From: Heterohyrax brucei
Taxonomy: Eukaryota; Chordata; Mammalia; Hyracoidea; Procaviidae
Assembly (NCBI GenBank): GCA_028571685.1
Contig: CM053162.1
Coordinates: forward strand, 72,652,351-72,716,350
DNA length: 64,000 nt
Direction of reading: 5' to 3'
Of the stretch, positions 22,544 to 33,520 are shown one piece after another; position 1 is the first letter of the stretch, and every line of letters begins with the position of its first letter. The translations under genes and the position numbers were made by a program. The notes under the pieces were generated by a model. The model had not been told where the DNA came from. It did not search any database and worked only from the letters and a program-made list of their open reading frames with translations.

Positions 22544-23927
22544 CTCGCCTATCTGCTGCTCTCTCTGCTCTCCTTGCCAAGTGACAGCACACTCCTCTTT
22601 TTCATTTTATATATGTCCATATCCTCTAACAGTCTCCTGTTCCCTCCTCTCCACCCTCCCCTCTCACTTCTAGTAAGAGGCCAGTAGGACAGCATCCTAC
22701 AGGTGTCTAGAACCATAAAGTACACACATGATACGGTCACACTGTGCCCCCAAGTCCAGTCCATTCCTGTCCGAAGAGTTGATCTCAGTAATGTTTTCCG
22801 GTCAGGGGCAGCTGCAGGTCTAGGGGCCGTGTTCACAGGGAAACCCCCAGGCCGCCAAACCATCAGCTGTGGTCTTTCAGGGGAGTTCTTGAGGTGCACC
22901 CTTCTTTTGCTCGTGTTGCCACTGGAACTCAACACTGTGAGCCCCGTCACGGCTGTCCTTGGTGATGGCTGGGCACCATCTGGTTCTCCTGGTTGTATAT
23001 TGATACAGTCACCCATTCAGAAGGGCCCTTCCATCTCCTGGGCTCTTTTTCCCCATGTCTGTGGTGTTCTCAGTGACCATCTGTACCAGAAGTGTTGGGA
23101 CCATTTGGTCTACCTCAGATGACAGCTTGCTAGCTTTTAAGACCCAGATGCCACTCACCAATATGGGGTGCAGAAGACCCTCTTAGCAATAGAGTAGTTA
23201 TGCCAATCAACCCTGAGAGCATGGTCCCCAGACTCCCACTCCTGCTACTCTATCCTTGCAATACTGGGTTAAGATTAGAAGAGTTTTCAGTTTATGTTGA
23301 AGTTCAGGTAAGTTGATCTTTCTACTGTGTGCTGTCACTGCTTCCACTCAACCAATTTTCTATTAACTGTCTAATCTATTACCAGCCCTCTCCCTCCCTC
23401 CCCACCCTTGCAGCCACCAAAAAGTCCTTTCTTCTGTACACAAGTCTATTTTTAAGTCCTTATGGCAGGGATCTCATACAATATTTGTCCTCAGGCCACT
23501 GACTGATTTCACTCGGCATAATGTCTTCCAGCTGAAACCAGGTTATGAGACATTTCCTAAAATCATCACTGTTTTTTATCATTGCATCGTGTTCCACTGA
23601 GTATATGTACCGTAGTTTGTTTATCCATTCATCTCTTAATGGGTATCCAGGTCGATTCCATCTTTTTGCTATTGCAAACTGTGCTGCAATAAATTTTGTG
23701 TGCATGTGTCTGTTCATGTGACAGCCTTTGTTTCTGTAGGGTATATTCCAAGCAGTGGGATTACTGGATCAAATGGTATGTCTATTTCCAGCTTCTTAAG
23801 GAAATGCCAGATGCTTTCTAAAGCAGATATACCATCTTGCAATCACACCAGCAGTGTAGGAGAGTTCCAGTCTCTCCGCAGCCTCCCCAGCATTTGTTGT
23901 TTTGTGTTTTTTGGATTACGACAGGGA
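22544..23927 (-). mobile_element. L1 LINE 3' UTR and ORF2 end, antisense
   Basis: Resumes the L1 of 21,968-22,033. It runs through the 3' UTR (GGCCAGTAGGACAGCATCC) into the antisense ORF2 C-terminal region (CTTTTTGCTATTGCAAACTG). At about 23,927 it meets a second L1 in the opposite orientation. Confidence 0.88.
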
Positions 23928-24860
23928 GTAGGAGTGAGGTTTGATCATAGATTAGATAGTTGATAGAAATTTGGTTGGATGAAAGTAGTGACAGCACACA
24001 GTAGAAGACAGATTGATTTAACTGGACTTGGCCACAAACTGAAAGCTCTTCTAGCCTCAACCCAATATTGCAAGGGTAGAGTAGCAGGGGCGGGGTCTGA
24101 GGACCACACTCTAATGGGACATAGACGTCAACTGGCATAATTAGCCTTTTGCTAAGAGAGTCTTCTGCACCCCATATTGGTGAGTGACGTCTGGGGTCTT
24201 AAAAGCTAGCAAGCTGCCATCTGAGGTACACTAAGTTGTCCCAATTCATCCGGAACAGATCACCACCGAGAACACCAAAGACACGGGGAGAAAAAGAGCC
24301 CAGGAGTTGGAAAGACTCATGTAATGAGAGACTGTATCAACACGTGACCAGAAGAACCAAACAGTGCCCAGCTACCACCGAAGACAGCTGTGACGAGGCA
24401 CACGATGTTAAGTGCCTGTGGCAACATGAGAAAAAGAGGGGTGCAGCTTAGAAACTCTACAAAAAGACACAACTGATGGTCCAACAGCGCAGGGGAATCC
24501 TCTGGGTACACGGCCCCTAGACCTGCTGCTGCCCCTGTCTAGAAAACACTACTGAGTTCAACGCTTCCGACAAAAATGGACTGGACTCAAGGACACAATA
24601 TGACCATATGGTGTATGTACTTTATGGTTCTATGCATTTATAGAAGGCTACCCTATTGGTCTCTTTCTAGATAGGAAAGAAGAGGGTGGAGAGGAGGGGG
24701 CAAGAGCTTGCTAAGAGGATACGACAAGTATAAAATGAAAGAAAGGAGTGTGCTGTCAACCGGCAAGGAGAGCAGAAGAGCTGTAGGTAGGTGGGCATGC
24801 AAAATTGATTTGGATTGTATACTTTCACTTAATCACAATTTTTAAAAAAAAGAGAGAGAT
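23928..24860 (+). mobile_element. L1 LINE 3' UTR, sense, facing the antisense copy
   Basis: Landmarks in order: GATTAGATAGTTGATAGAAA, TTGCAAGGGTAGAGTAGCAG, ATGGTTCTATGCATTTATAG, ending in a poly-A-like tail at about 24,850. Same subfamily as the antisense copy on its left, giving a large inverted repeat. Confidence 0.88.
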
Positions 24861-25587
24861 ACCTTTATCTGAATTTAGTAAATACAAGATCTCACTACCC
24901 TTAGAGGTCAGTGAGGGGTTAAGAACAACAATATAAAATTGGTTTACCACATTTGGGAACCCCACAAAATGAGTCCTGGCAATCTGACTTTAAGGACTCT
25001 CCATTTATCCAAGAAGGAAAGGCCAGGTAGCCGAGAAAGCCTGGGACGTGTGGCTATAGGCAAACACAGGCTCACACCCCAACTTTAGAGCTCTCAGGTA
25101 ATGGGACAAATGAACACAAAGGACTACTTCATCTGAAATTATAATCCAAACGGAAAATGATGAGTAAATATTGTTTTATTTGAAAAAAAGATACTTATTA
25201 GAATCGTCCTCAAACCCTGGGAGTTATGTATTTCCTCAATTGTAGACACAGAGCGAAAAGGGTAAATTTCTACATGTGGATGACCCTGTATATTAACCAA
25301 CTGCATATTTCCTTACTGCTTTCAGAGTATTTGAAGATTGAATAATTACCTTCCCCTTCTCCTTTCCATTAAAATCCCAGTTATGGTGAATTTCCTCCTC
25401 TTACTCATTCCCACCTCTCACTGTTGGCAGTGGGTGTGTGGGTGGCAGTTAAATTTATCGTGCCTTCCATAGGTTGAAGAACGCTGCCGCTGTGATAAAC
25501 TAGAGGAGGGGCCGGCAGCACCGGCAGACGCAGCCTCCGCGGCCAGCCAACGGCTCCGAAAACCAGCCCAGGGGAGCACGGGGCTAC
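24861..25587. other. Unassigned, apparently unique sequence
   Basis: No repeat recognised. GC-rich from about 25,500, but with no sign of a gene. Confidence 0.35.
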
Positions 25588-25735
25588 CGTGACGGGCTTG
25601 GGAGCCACGCGGCTCGGGCCCGAATCCTGGATCGGTCATTTCTTAGCTGTGTGGCCTTGTAAAGATGAAATGAACTGACGCACAGAAAGTACCTGGAAAA
25701 ATGCCAGCCACACAATGAGGACGCAACAAAATCAC
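25588..25735 (+). mobile_element. MIR SINE
   Basis: CGAATCCTGGATCGGTCATTT, CTTAGCTGTGTGGCCTTG and AAGTACCTGGAAAAATGCC follow the MIR consensus in order. Confidence 0.8.
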
Positions 25736-26559
25736 CTAACAACCTCACACTCTCGTCTCTAGACATTAACCCTGATTTTGCATTGGCTCCCAGAGAGCTC
25801 CTCACATCACCCCACCAATGGCCTGAAGCAGGACCTTTAAAGGCAGCCTCCAGGGGACCATGGACGTCCCTGAAACCTTGGTCTTCTTCTCAGTGACAGG
25901 GCACTAAGTGAAGCAACTTGCCATTCATTTTGGATGGACTGTCCCAGCATCTCTGCACATCTCATCGTCCAAGAGCTTCTCTAAAGTGGAAGATACCTGC
26001 ATTTTCCCAGAGTTCACCCCTTTGCTTTCTGCCTCACACAAGTCTTAACTAAACAGCCGGTGTATCTGTGGCTGTTTAGTCCTCTGCAGCCTTTAGTGTG
26101 ACACCATCTCTGTGGCAAAGTCACAGGCCACCCTTTGAGCTGCAGTCGGGGTAAGGAGCCCCATTTACTTGTGGAACCCCCCCAAGCTCGGCTCCTGAAT
26201 CATCAGTCACTCTGGACAAGAAGACACCAAGACGCCTCTGGTTTAGTTTCTCCATCTGTGACACTAACCAAGGTGGGCACACAGCAGGGGATAGAGAAAG
26301 ACCTGGGACAGGCAGTGTTAAGACCCAAGGGGCTGGGCCGAGACAGCAGAAACCAATATCTCCCGTGCCGCGCTGGGAGCCCGTGCCCAGCCGACCCGTC
26401 TGTTCGCATTCTGGTTTAAGGGGGACGGGACAAGAAGCAATCAGAAACTAAAAAAGCAGTTTTGTTTTTGTTTTTAATGCAACTTCTGGAATCTCCTCAA
26501 GTGCCAAGACATCTTATTCCAAGGGCAAGAAACACCCTTCATTAGTTGGCAATAGACTG
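25736..26559. other. Unassigned sequence with one perfect hairpin
   Basis: No gene or repeat family recognised. A perfect 11-bp stem with an 11-base loop lies at 26,048-26,080. Confidence 0.4.
26048..26080. repeat. Short perfect inverted repeat
   Basis: ACTAAACAGCC at 26,048-26,058 is exactly complementary to GGCTGTTTAGT at 26,070-26,080. It may be chance. Confidence 0.7.
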
Positions 26560-27504
26560 GAATGGCAATTTATTAGCATCTATTTCAACATTCTAGGCAT
26601 CTCAGGTAATGACAGGAGAGAACGCTCAACATTTACACAGAACTGTTTCAGATCTTCTATAAATTTGTGTTTCCTGTACAGAGTGCTGACAACCCGAGAT
26701 GTAATGACGAGACCGCAACCTGGGTTTCGGAATTCCTCTGAAATCGGTCCAGGCCTGTCAGTGCCGCTGACAGGCAGATGGCTCGGGCAGGCCGGGGAGG
26801 CACAGTGCCTTCCTCAGCTGCCACCCCCCTTGCTGCCTTTGCTCTCCCCATTGTTCACTCCCCAGGCCATTGGCAGGAAGTCTGTAAATGTCACCGTCAG
26901 GAGTTTCAGCTGCATTATTATAGCCAGCAACGGTTTTGTTTTTTTCTCTCCTTTAGAAAATATTTTGGCGAGATACCTGAGACTCTGGAACGGACCGCCA
27001 ACTCTCAGGAGGAATCCAGATGGTTGAGATTCCGGCTCCCAGGCTCCTGGTGTCTCCCCCGCCCGCCTCGCTCAGATATTTCCAGTTGGGTTCTTCTCGG
27101 AGATAAATATTTTCACATCAACCAGCCTCAGCAGGGGTCGTTCTCCCACACTTCTGGATCAATCCTGAAGTGCCTTTGTCCAGTAATCTGTTCTTGCAAC
27201 ACTCCACCTTTGCAACGCCCCTTCCCACACCCCTCCAGCCCTTTGTGGAGGCTTCCTCCCCCTCTCTCCTGCTGAGATGTCCTGTGCAGACCTGACCTAC
27301 TAACGCTCTCCCTTTCTTCCTCCGATTTAACTGGCTGGCCCCCGATAGGTGTTCACATATTCTCAGATGGGTGTGAGAGCTCCTCTGTGATCCTCCGATG
27401 ACCTCTGCAATCTGGGCGACTGCCCTTTGTGAGGATGCCAGAGCATCCGCGTCACCTTCCCTTGGAGGACTGCAGCGGAGTGTGTGATGAAGTGTGCTTG
27501 CACA
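26560..27504. other. Repeat-free block, possible conserved non-coding element
   Basis: The longest stretch in the intergenic part with no interspersed repeat I recognise and low CpG decay. It holds AT-rich patches next to GC-rich ones, as enhancers often do. Lack of repeats is the only evidence; conservation cannot be judged from one sequence. Confidence 0.25.
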
Positions 27505-27656
27505 GTACCTACATTGCTAGGTGTTCTGGAAAGGTTTAGCTGTTATCACTGTTAATACTATGGCACTTTGATTGTTGAGGGCATGACTGTCCCCCATTCT
27601 GTTTATAAACTCCTTGAGAGCAGGGACTGTCTTTGTCATGCACGATTCCCAACTCC
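27505..27656 (+). mobile_element. L2 LINE 3' end
   Basis: AAACTCCTTGAGAGCAGGGAC and GTCTTTGTCATGCACG are typical of the L2 3' UTR. Confidence 0.75.
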
Positions 27657-27829
27657 TAACGCCCAAACCAAAAACCAATCCATTGCTGTTGAGTTGATTC
27701 CAACTCATAGCGACCCTACAGGACAGAGTACAACTGCTCTGTAGACTTTCTCAGGAGCAGCTGGTGGATCTGAACCCCAGACCTTTGGGTTAGCAGCCAA
27801 GCTCTCAGCCATAGTGCCACCAGGGCTCT
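27657..27829 (-). mobile_element. AfroSINE
   Basis: Antisense copy: AAACCAAAAACCAATCC tail end, CATAGCGACCCTACAGGAC, and head GCCACCAGGGCTC. Inserted at the end of the L2 fragment. Confidence 0.93.
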
Positions 27830-28845
27830 GTAACTCACCATCCCGGAGGTGTCAACATAGTCAGCCTGGAACAGGATTAGTACATTCAAACGAGGTGTTA
27901 GAGGGCTGCACCCAAAATAAAAGGAGTCACTTGACTAGGAGAACTCAGTGTCAAAGACGTTTCTGCTACTTTACTCCTGTGTCCATCATAGCTCCTAAGG
28001 GAAGGAATAAGCACATCGCTATCCTAAGAGACAAGGAGTTGCTGAAAGCTAGGACACACCTAAGCAGTGTTTGTTTTACTGGAGAGCAGAGCTACTGTTC
28101 TTTACACAAGGAAGTGTCTGGGCTCCACCCTCTCTTTCATTCCCTGACTCCATGCAGTGAGCAGCTCCTGGCCAACCTTCCCTGTCCCAACTTCTGTGCC
28201 TGGACCAGTGGCGGGGGTGGGGAGGATATGGGTAGGGTCTGCAGAATCAACTAGTTTCCTTTCAGAGGAGGACAGAAGCCCTTTAAGACTTTCAGAAGGA
28301 AGCCTTGTGCCCCAGCCAAAGAAGCCTTGCTTCTGGCAATTGGCATCTACGTGGGCACTATTAATCAAGCAGTGCTATGTTTTCCACTTCTGAGTAAAGC
28401 TCAGGGAATCCCAAAATGAAGAAGGAACAAGGGCCATGAGCCAGACACCAAAATGCTACTCCAATTCTAAACCTCGTACAGAAGAGTTAGCACTATCCTC
28501 GCAAGCATTCCAGGGACCAGGAAAAAATGGTAACGTGAATCCCAGTACTTCTGAGACATTCTGAGAAGGTACTCGGCATGGGCTGCAGGAGTTTTTCCGC
28601 TTCCTCTCTACCCTTCTGCCCTCTCTTGTGCTGAGCAGGCGTGGCTGCTCCAATAAAGAGGAGATGACGAGAAGCAACAGAGGCATTAGCCTGGCTCCAC
28701 AGCAGGGCACCCCCTTCCAACTTTCTCCTCTGCTTCTCACTTCAAGTCTCCTTCACCCCACCTTCTGACTCCCCTCCACAGGGACGTGCTATCTTCTTCC
28801 CCACACCCCCTCCTTGCTGTAAGCAAACAGCCCTTGGATGAGAAT
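27830..28845. other. Unassigned, apparently unique sequence
   Basis: No repeat family recognised. A 146-codon open frame at 27,814-28,254 starts in the AfroSINE, has no domain I know and no splice context, and is not called as a gene. Confidence 0.4.
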
Positions 28846-29020
28846 TGAGTACCCTGGAATCTGGCTCAGCTCTACCCTTAACTCACCAGCCTTGGGACTT
28901 TGAGTTTGTAACCCCCCCAAGAGTCAATTTCCCATCAGGAAAATGGATATAAATACTTACCTCTTAGAAGACTGTCAGGTTCTGGACACACGATGTATGC
29001 GTAAGCTCTTTCCAAAGTAC
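28846..29020 (+). mobile_element. MIR SINE
   Basis: The order is GAATCTGGCTCAGCTCTACC, CCTTGGGACTTTGAGT, CATCAGGAAAATGGATATAA and TACTTACCTCTTAG, as in MIR. Confidence 0.8.
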
Positions 29021-29504
29021 ACAGAGCAAATGTCCCAACAGGTTTGGGAAAATACTGAAACACTCAGCATCCCATGCCCCAATGCCAAGATTTAAGGCTG
29101 GAACAGGGCTACAGGGTCAGAGACAACAGAGACATTCAAGTCTTAAGTGGTAAGACATGAAACCTAAACTAGGGACTGGTAAAAGTGGTTTAGTCCTCCT
29201 GTTTCCTTATGTTTGTGTTCCCAAGGAAGGCTGAAAACTTAGAAACCCATGATTTAGGGTAAGGAGAAGCCTTAAGGCTTATTTATTCCCGCCTCTCATT
29301 GCACACATGCAGAAATTAAGGAAGAAGATTAGCAATGTCTTCTGGTACTCAATCCAGTGCCCTTCATGCCTCGTAGAACTCTGAAAGTGGTTGGGTTGGG
29401 GAAACGGACCCTTCATTTCGGGTCAGGGACCTCAGTGTCTGTAGAGCTGGAGCGGAACCTTGATGTCCCTCCCACCACCTGCTCTGGAGGTGGTGTGTCT
29501 TGGT
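29021..29504. other. Unassigned sequence
   Basis: Nothing recognised with confidence. Confidence 0.35.
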
Positions 29505-30790
29505 CTCCTCCTGCTGCCACAGCAGAAATGCCACACGCAGTGACTTTAAAGAGCAGAAATCGATTTTCTCACTGTTGTGGAAGAGAAACACCCAAGCTAA
29601 GGTCTTAGCTGTGTTGATTGCTGCCTTGTAGGTCATCACAGGTCACACATCCTTGGTCCCTTGTAGATCGCCGTCAGTATACCTTGGTGCCTTGGCTGGT
29701 AGACCGTCCTCTCATGACAACTATCTGCCCCCCACTAGCGTCTTGGTAAGCATAAAACGGCTTGGGGTTGGTGGCTCATCACCCACAAGCCCATGAGGAG
29801 CAAGAGAACCAGACCAACAGCCCAAGGCTGACCCCCGTGAGGCAGTGGCCCGACAAGCTTCCTCTCTCTCCCATCTTCACCAGTTCTGGCACCAGCTGTC
29901 CCCCATACAGCACTCTCTGTTGAGTTCAATAACTCATTGCAGTGGCCACACAGAACTTACAGATGGTGCTTCCAGCTATGGGATTTGTTAGGGAAGTAAG
30001 GGTATCAGTTCAGGCTCAGAAGCATTCAGGATACAGCTCTTCCGTGAAGACAGCCTCTTGCCAGCTTGACTGTCAGGCACACCTGTCCCTGAGCCTTGGC
30101 CTCTGCCCAGAGACACTCAGCTTTCTCTCTCTGTGGTCCAGGATGCCCACCACACCACCGCCTTCTGCTAGGTCTCTGCCATCAGGTCCCCCTGGCTGCA
30201 GCTCACTCTTTCTCTTGGTGTCCTTCTCCTAAGAGCTTCCCAGAACAGGGATTCCATGTCCAAAGGTCCTGAAGGACACACTGTCTGCTCCCGGCTGTTC
30301 TCCCTTGGTGGTGGTAGGATCTCCCCCTTTTCTCTGGAATTGGCTGTCTTTTAAGGCACAACTCATCAATCTCCTTGCCATCTCACTGCCATCAAGTCAT
30401 TCTGATTCACAGTAACCCTATAGGTCAGAGTAGAACTGCCACACAGCATTCCCAAGGGGCAACCAGAGGATTGCCAGCCGTTGGTTAGCAGCTGTAGCAC
30501 TTAACCACTACGCTACCCTGTCACACAGTCCCACTCAATCATCTGGGTGGGAGTTACAAGTCCATGGCTAGAAAGACTACACAAGGGTGATCAGTCGCAC
30601 CACAGCAGGTCTCTGGCTGATCTGCTCTTCTCGTAATTCCAAAGGGATGAGATTTAGAGCCTACCCCACTCAGGTACGAGCTAATCAACTTCACAAAGAA
30701 AACTCTATTTCCAAACTGAATTATATCCACAGGTAGAGAGGCTAGAATTGCAATACGTGTTTGGAGACACAGTTTAATCCACAATACAGT
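29505..30790 (-). mobile_element. MaLR-like LTR material, antisense, composite
   Basis: The left end (CCACAGCAGAAATGCCACAC) and right end (CACAGTTTAATCCACAATAC) resemble the antisense ends of the local MaLR-like LTR family. The total is too long for one LTR, so two elements or an unfamiliar LTR may be joined. An AfroSINE sits at 30,379-30,522. Confidence 0.4.
30379..30522 (-). mobile_element. AfroSINE
   Basis: Antisense copy: CATCTCACTGCCATCAAGTC to CTTAACCACTACGCTACC. Confidence 0.88.
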
Positions 30791-31105
30791 ACTGGTTCTC
30801 ATTGGGACATGAATCGAAAAACCCAGATGCCATCCCCAAAGTCCAGCCTAGGCCATGCCCACAGGTCCAATCTGGATGGGGGCTCCTTTGATGAAAGTCA
30901 TCACTCCTGAGTGAGAAAACAGGCTCAAGAGAGTTCAAAGAGGCCTTGCTACAGACCTGTTTGTGGACATGAGCAATTAGTTTGGGGCTACCCGAACAGA
31001 GCATGGTGGCCTTCTATACATCTGGGCCCAGACCCTAAAACTCTACTCCTCGAGTGAGCTACAAGACAATAGAGAGAAGACAACTCCAGAGCTCTAGTGG
31101 CCATT

Positions 31106-31243
31106 CGGAAACGTCGGCGGCGCAGCAATTAAGTGCTACTTCTGCTGACCTAAAGGACAGCAGTTCACATCCACCAGGCACTCCTTGAAAACTCTGTAGG
31201 GCAGTTCTAGGAGTCGGAGTCACCTCAAAGGCGGTGGCTTGGC
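31106..31243 (+). mobile_element. AfroSINE, shortened tail
   Basis: GCAGCAATTAAGTGCTAC head and CCAGGCACTCCTTG middle. Part of the block before the tail is deleted. Confidence 0.82.
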
Positions 31244-32085
31244 TTCGTGGCCACTGAGCGCAGCACATGCTCACAAATCCTGGGTATTCCTCTCGCCTTT
31301 GGGATGGGCTTGGCTCATGCAATAAATAATGTGCTGAGCACTGATACTGCCCCCCAACACTGCCGGGGTGTGGGGAGAAAGGAAGCTAGGCAACACACGG
31401 GTGACTATAGAGCCAGGAAGCTGAGACCCGGGCCGTGAAGGAATCAACTAACAGCCCAGGCCGGTTCCAAGGCTGGGACTCGGAACAGCGCAGCCAACTG
31501 TGTTCCTCAGAAGACAAAGACGTAAGGAAGCAGTGAGGGCCGGGCCGGGCCCCGGAGACGATGGCAGGGTCGGAACCAGAGACAGGCAGCTCGGTGGGGT
31601 GTCTCCAAAACAGGAGAAGTTGATAGATGGCATCTTCCTTCTCAGAGTAAGCCAGCCTCCCGTAAGAAAGGTTCCTGGCCAAAGGACCGTCCTTTCCAGA
31701 GCACTGGGATTGTACATGGGGTTTAAGGCCTGTGTGTGTGTGCAGTGTTATAAAGAACATTTGACAGCAAGACACGTGGGCTGACAGCTTACTGGGGACC
31801 CTCTACAGGAAGAAAGGCAAAGCCGCAACCAAAGCCTGTGTCATGTGACTCCAAGGTCATGTCTCCTGTTCTCCATCTGCATAAGGTGCTACTGCGTGAC
31901 CTCCTGTGAAGACACTATCTGAGTCCAGCAGGGAACATGAACTGGAACGCCCCCGAGGCACCTGGGACCCCAAAAGCGGCGGCAGACTTAAAGCACATGA
32001 GGGTCAGCACCACCACCAGCACAGAGAGGTCCACCCGCTGCCGGGAAGCACGAACTGAGCTTCTGCTGTTGCCACCTGTCTCAGT
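31244..32085. other. Unassigned, apparently unique sequence
   Basis: No repeat or gene recognised. Open frames of 90-130 codons on both strands overlap one another and show no domain. Confidence 0.35.
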
Positions 32086-32567
32086 GATCCCGTGCCTGCT
32101 GCAGCAGAAACGCCCCAAGAGGGTGGCTTTTTCAAAAGAGAAGTTGATTTTCTCACAGAAAGGCAGGCTACAAATCCAAACTCAAGGCATCAGCTCCAGC
32201 AGACACTTCTCTGCTGGTTCTGAAGGAAAGTCCTGGTTGTCAGTCTGCCCTGAACTGGCAGACCCTAAGCTACATGGTCTCCAGGTCCCTTCCGAAGGGC
32301 ACACTGGGCTCCCAGCACCATTTTCCGGGTGGGATGGGGCCCAAACTCCCTGCTTGCCTCCCTCTCCTTCACACATCAAGAGATCGTCTCACGGTAGAAC
32401 CCAGTCTTCCCCGCTGAGTCCTATCCCCTCAACACAGCCGCAGCCCACCCTCCCTCCCTGACGTCGCGGAGGCAGGATTCACAGGGCAAAGGAGCCTCAC
32501 GGCAGGAGTCCAGGCCTAGCCCATTAACACACACGTCTGGGGGAGAGCAAACTTCAACCCGTGACAG
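32086..32567 (-). mobile_element. MaLR-like LTR relic, antisense
   Basis: GCTGCAGCAGAAACGCCCC, AGGCATCAGCTCCAGCAG and a right end GGGGGAGAGCAAACTTCAACC follow the antisense order of the 22,034 LTR. It directly abuts a short RTE element. Confidence 0.65.
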
Positions 32568-33010
32568 CTGCCGTGGAGCCGACGGTGACTCCTGGAGACC
32601 TTACGGACAACAGGGCTTGCTTGGCTTTGCACCGTCCCATGCCACCCTCCTGACTGCCGATGGGTTCCAGTCCATCCTGGCAGCCACTGCGCCGGTGTGG
32701 CTCACTGACTGTCCCCCACGCCCTCGCTGGCCCCTGCTTCACCAAGCATCCACCCCTGTGTCCCTGCTTGTCCCCCGGCCACTGACCCCTCCTGTGGACG
32801 TGAGTGAGCCCAACGGGCTCGGTCGTGGTCTGTAAGGACTCCACCGGTGCTTCCTCGGCAGTGGCTTCTCCAGGCTCCCACCTAGCCTGCTGATCCGGAA
32901 GGCCACCGAGACCTGGACACCACCAGCAACCCAGCTGGTGCTGGAAATGCCGGTGACATAGCTTCCAACATCATGGCAGCAGGCAAGCCACCACAGCACA
33001 ATAAACTGAC
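32568..33010 (-). mobile_element. Non-autonomous, internally deleted RTE element, antisense
   Basis: The left part (GGCAGCCACTGCGCCGGTG, then CACCAAGCATCCACC) is the antisense RTE 3' end. The right part (GGTGACATAGCTTCC to AGCCACCACAGCACAATAAA) is the antisense RTE 5' end. No coding region lies between. Same design as at 19,470, but GC-richer and more diverged. Confidence 0.7.
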
Positions 33011-33190
33011 AGACAAGGCGGTGAGGAGTCAAATAGGTAAAATGCAATCTAAACACACAGATGGCACAGAACAGCATTTTGGGCTCTCTGAGCTCTGCAG
33101 ACACTGAGCTCTGCAGGCAACAGTATATTCACACAAACCAGGACAGTCATCCTAGTGTTCACAAAGCTTCCACAGCAGACCCTGTCACTT

Positions 33191-33520
33191 GGACGGACCC
33201 CTGGGTACAGTGGATAAGAGCTACAGCTGCTAAGCAGGTGGTCAGCAGTTTGAATCTACCAGCCTCTTCTTGGAAACCCTGTAAAACCAAACTCATTGCC
33301 ACTGACTTGGTTCTGACTCACAGCGACCCTATAGACAGAGTAGAACTGGCCCACAGAGTTTCCAAGGAGCAGCTGGTGGATTTGATCCGCCAAACTTTTG
33401 CTTAGCAGTCATAGCACTTAACCACTATGTCAGCAAGGTTTCCATGGGGTAGTTTTATTCTGCTGTATGGGGTCAGTAGGACTACGAGTCAGAATTGACT
33501 GTAGGGCAACAGGTTTGGTG
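33191..33520 (+). mobile_element. AfroSINE interrupted by a second AfroSINE
   Basis: The sense copy runs 33,191-33,281 (GGTACAGTGGATAAGAGC to CTTGGAAACCCTGT) and resumes at 33,443 (ATGGGGTAGTTTTATTCTG) to its tail at about 33,520. An antisense copy is inserted at the GGAAACCCT box. Confidence 0.88.
33282..33442 (-). mobile_element. AfroSINE nested in an AfroSINE
   Basis: Antisense copy AAACCAAACTCATTGCCACTG to CAGCAAGGTTTCC, inside the sense copy of 33,191-33,520. Confidence 0.9.

Noticed and set aside
23460-23717. Minus-strand open frame resembling a protein (85 codons)
   Set aside because: It is the L1 ORF2 C-terminal region of the antisense L1 copy, not a host gene.
27814-28254. 146-codon open frame
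   Set aside because: Begins inside an AfroSINE and has no recognised domain or gene context.
31937-32461. 174-codon open frame
   Set aside because: Most of it lies in an antisense LTR relic.
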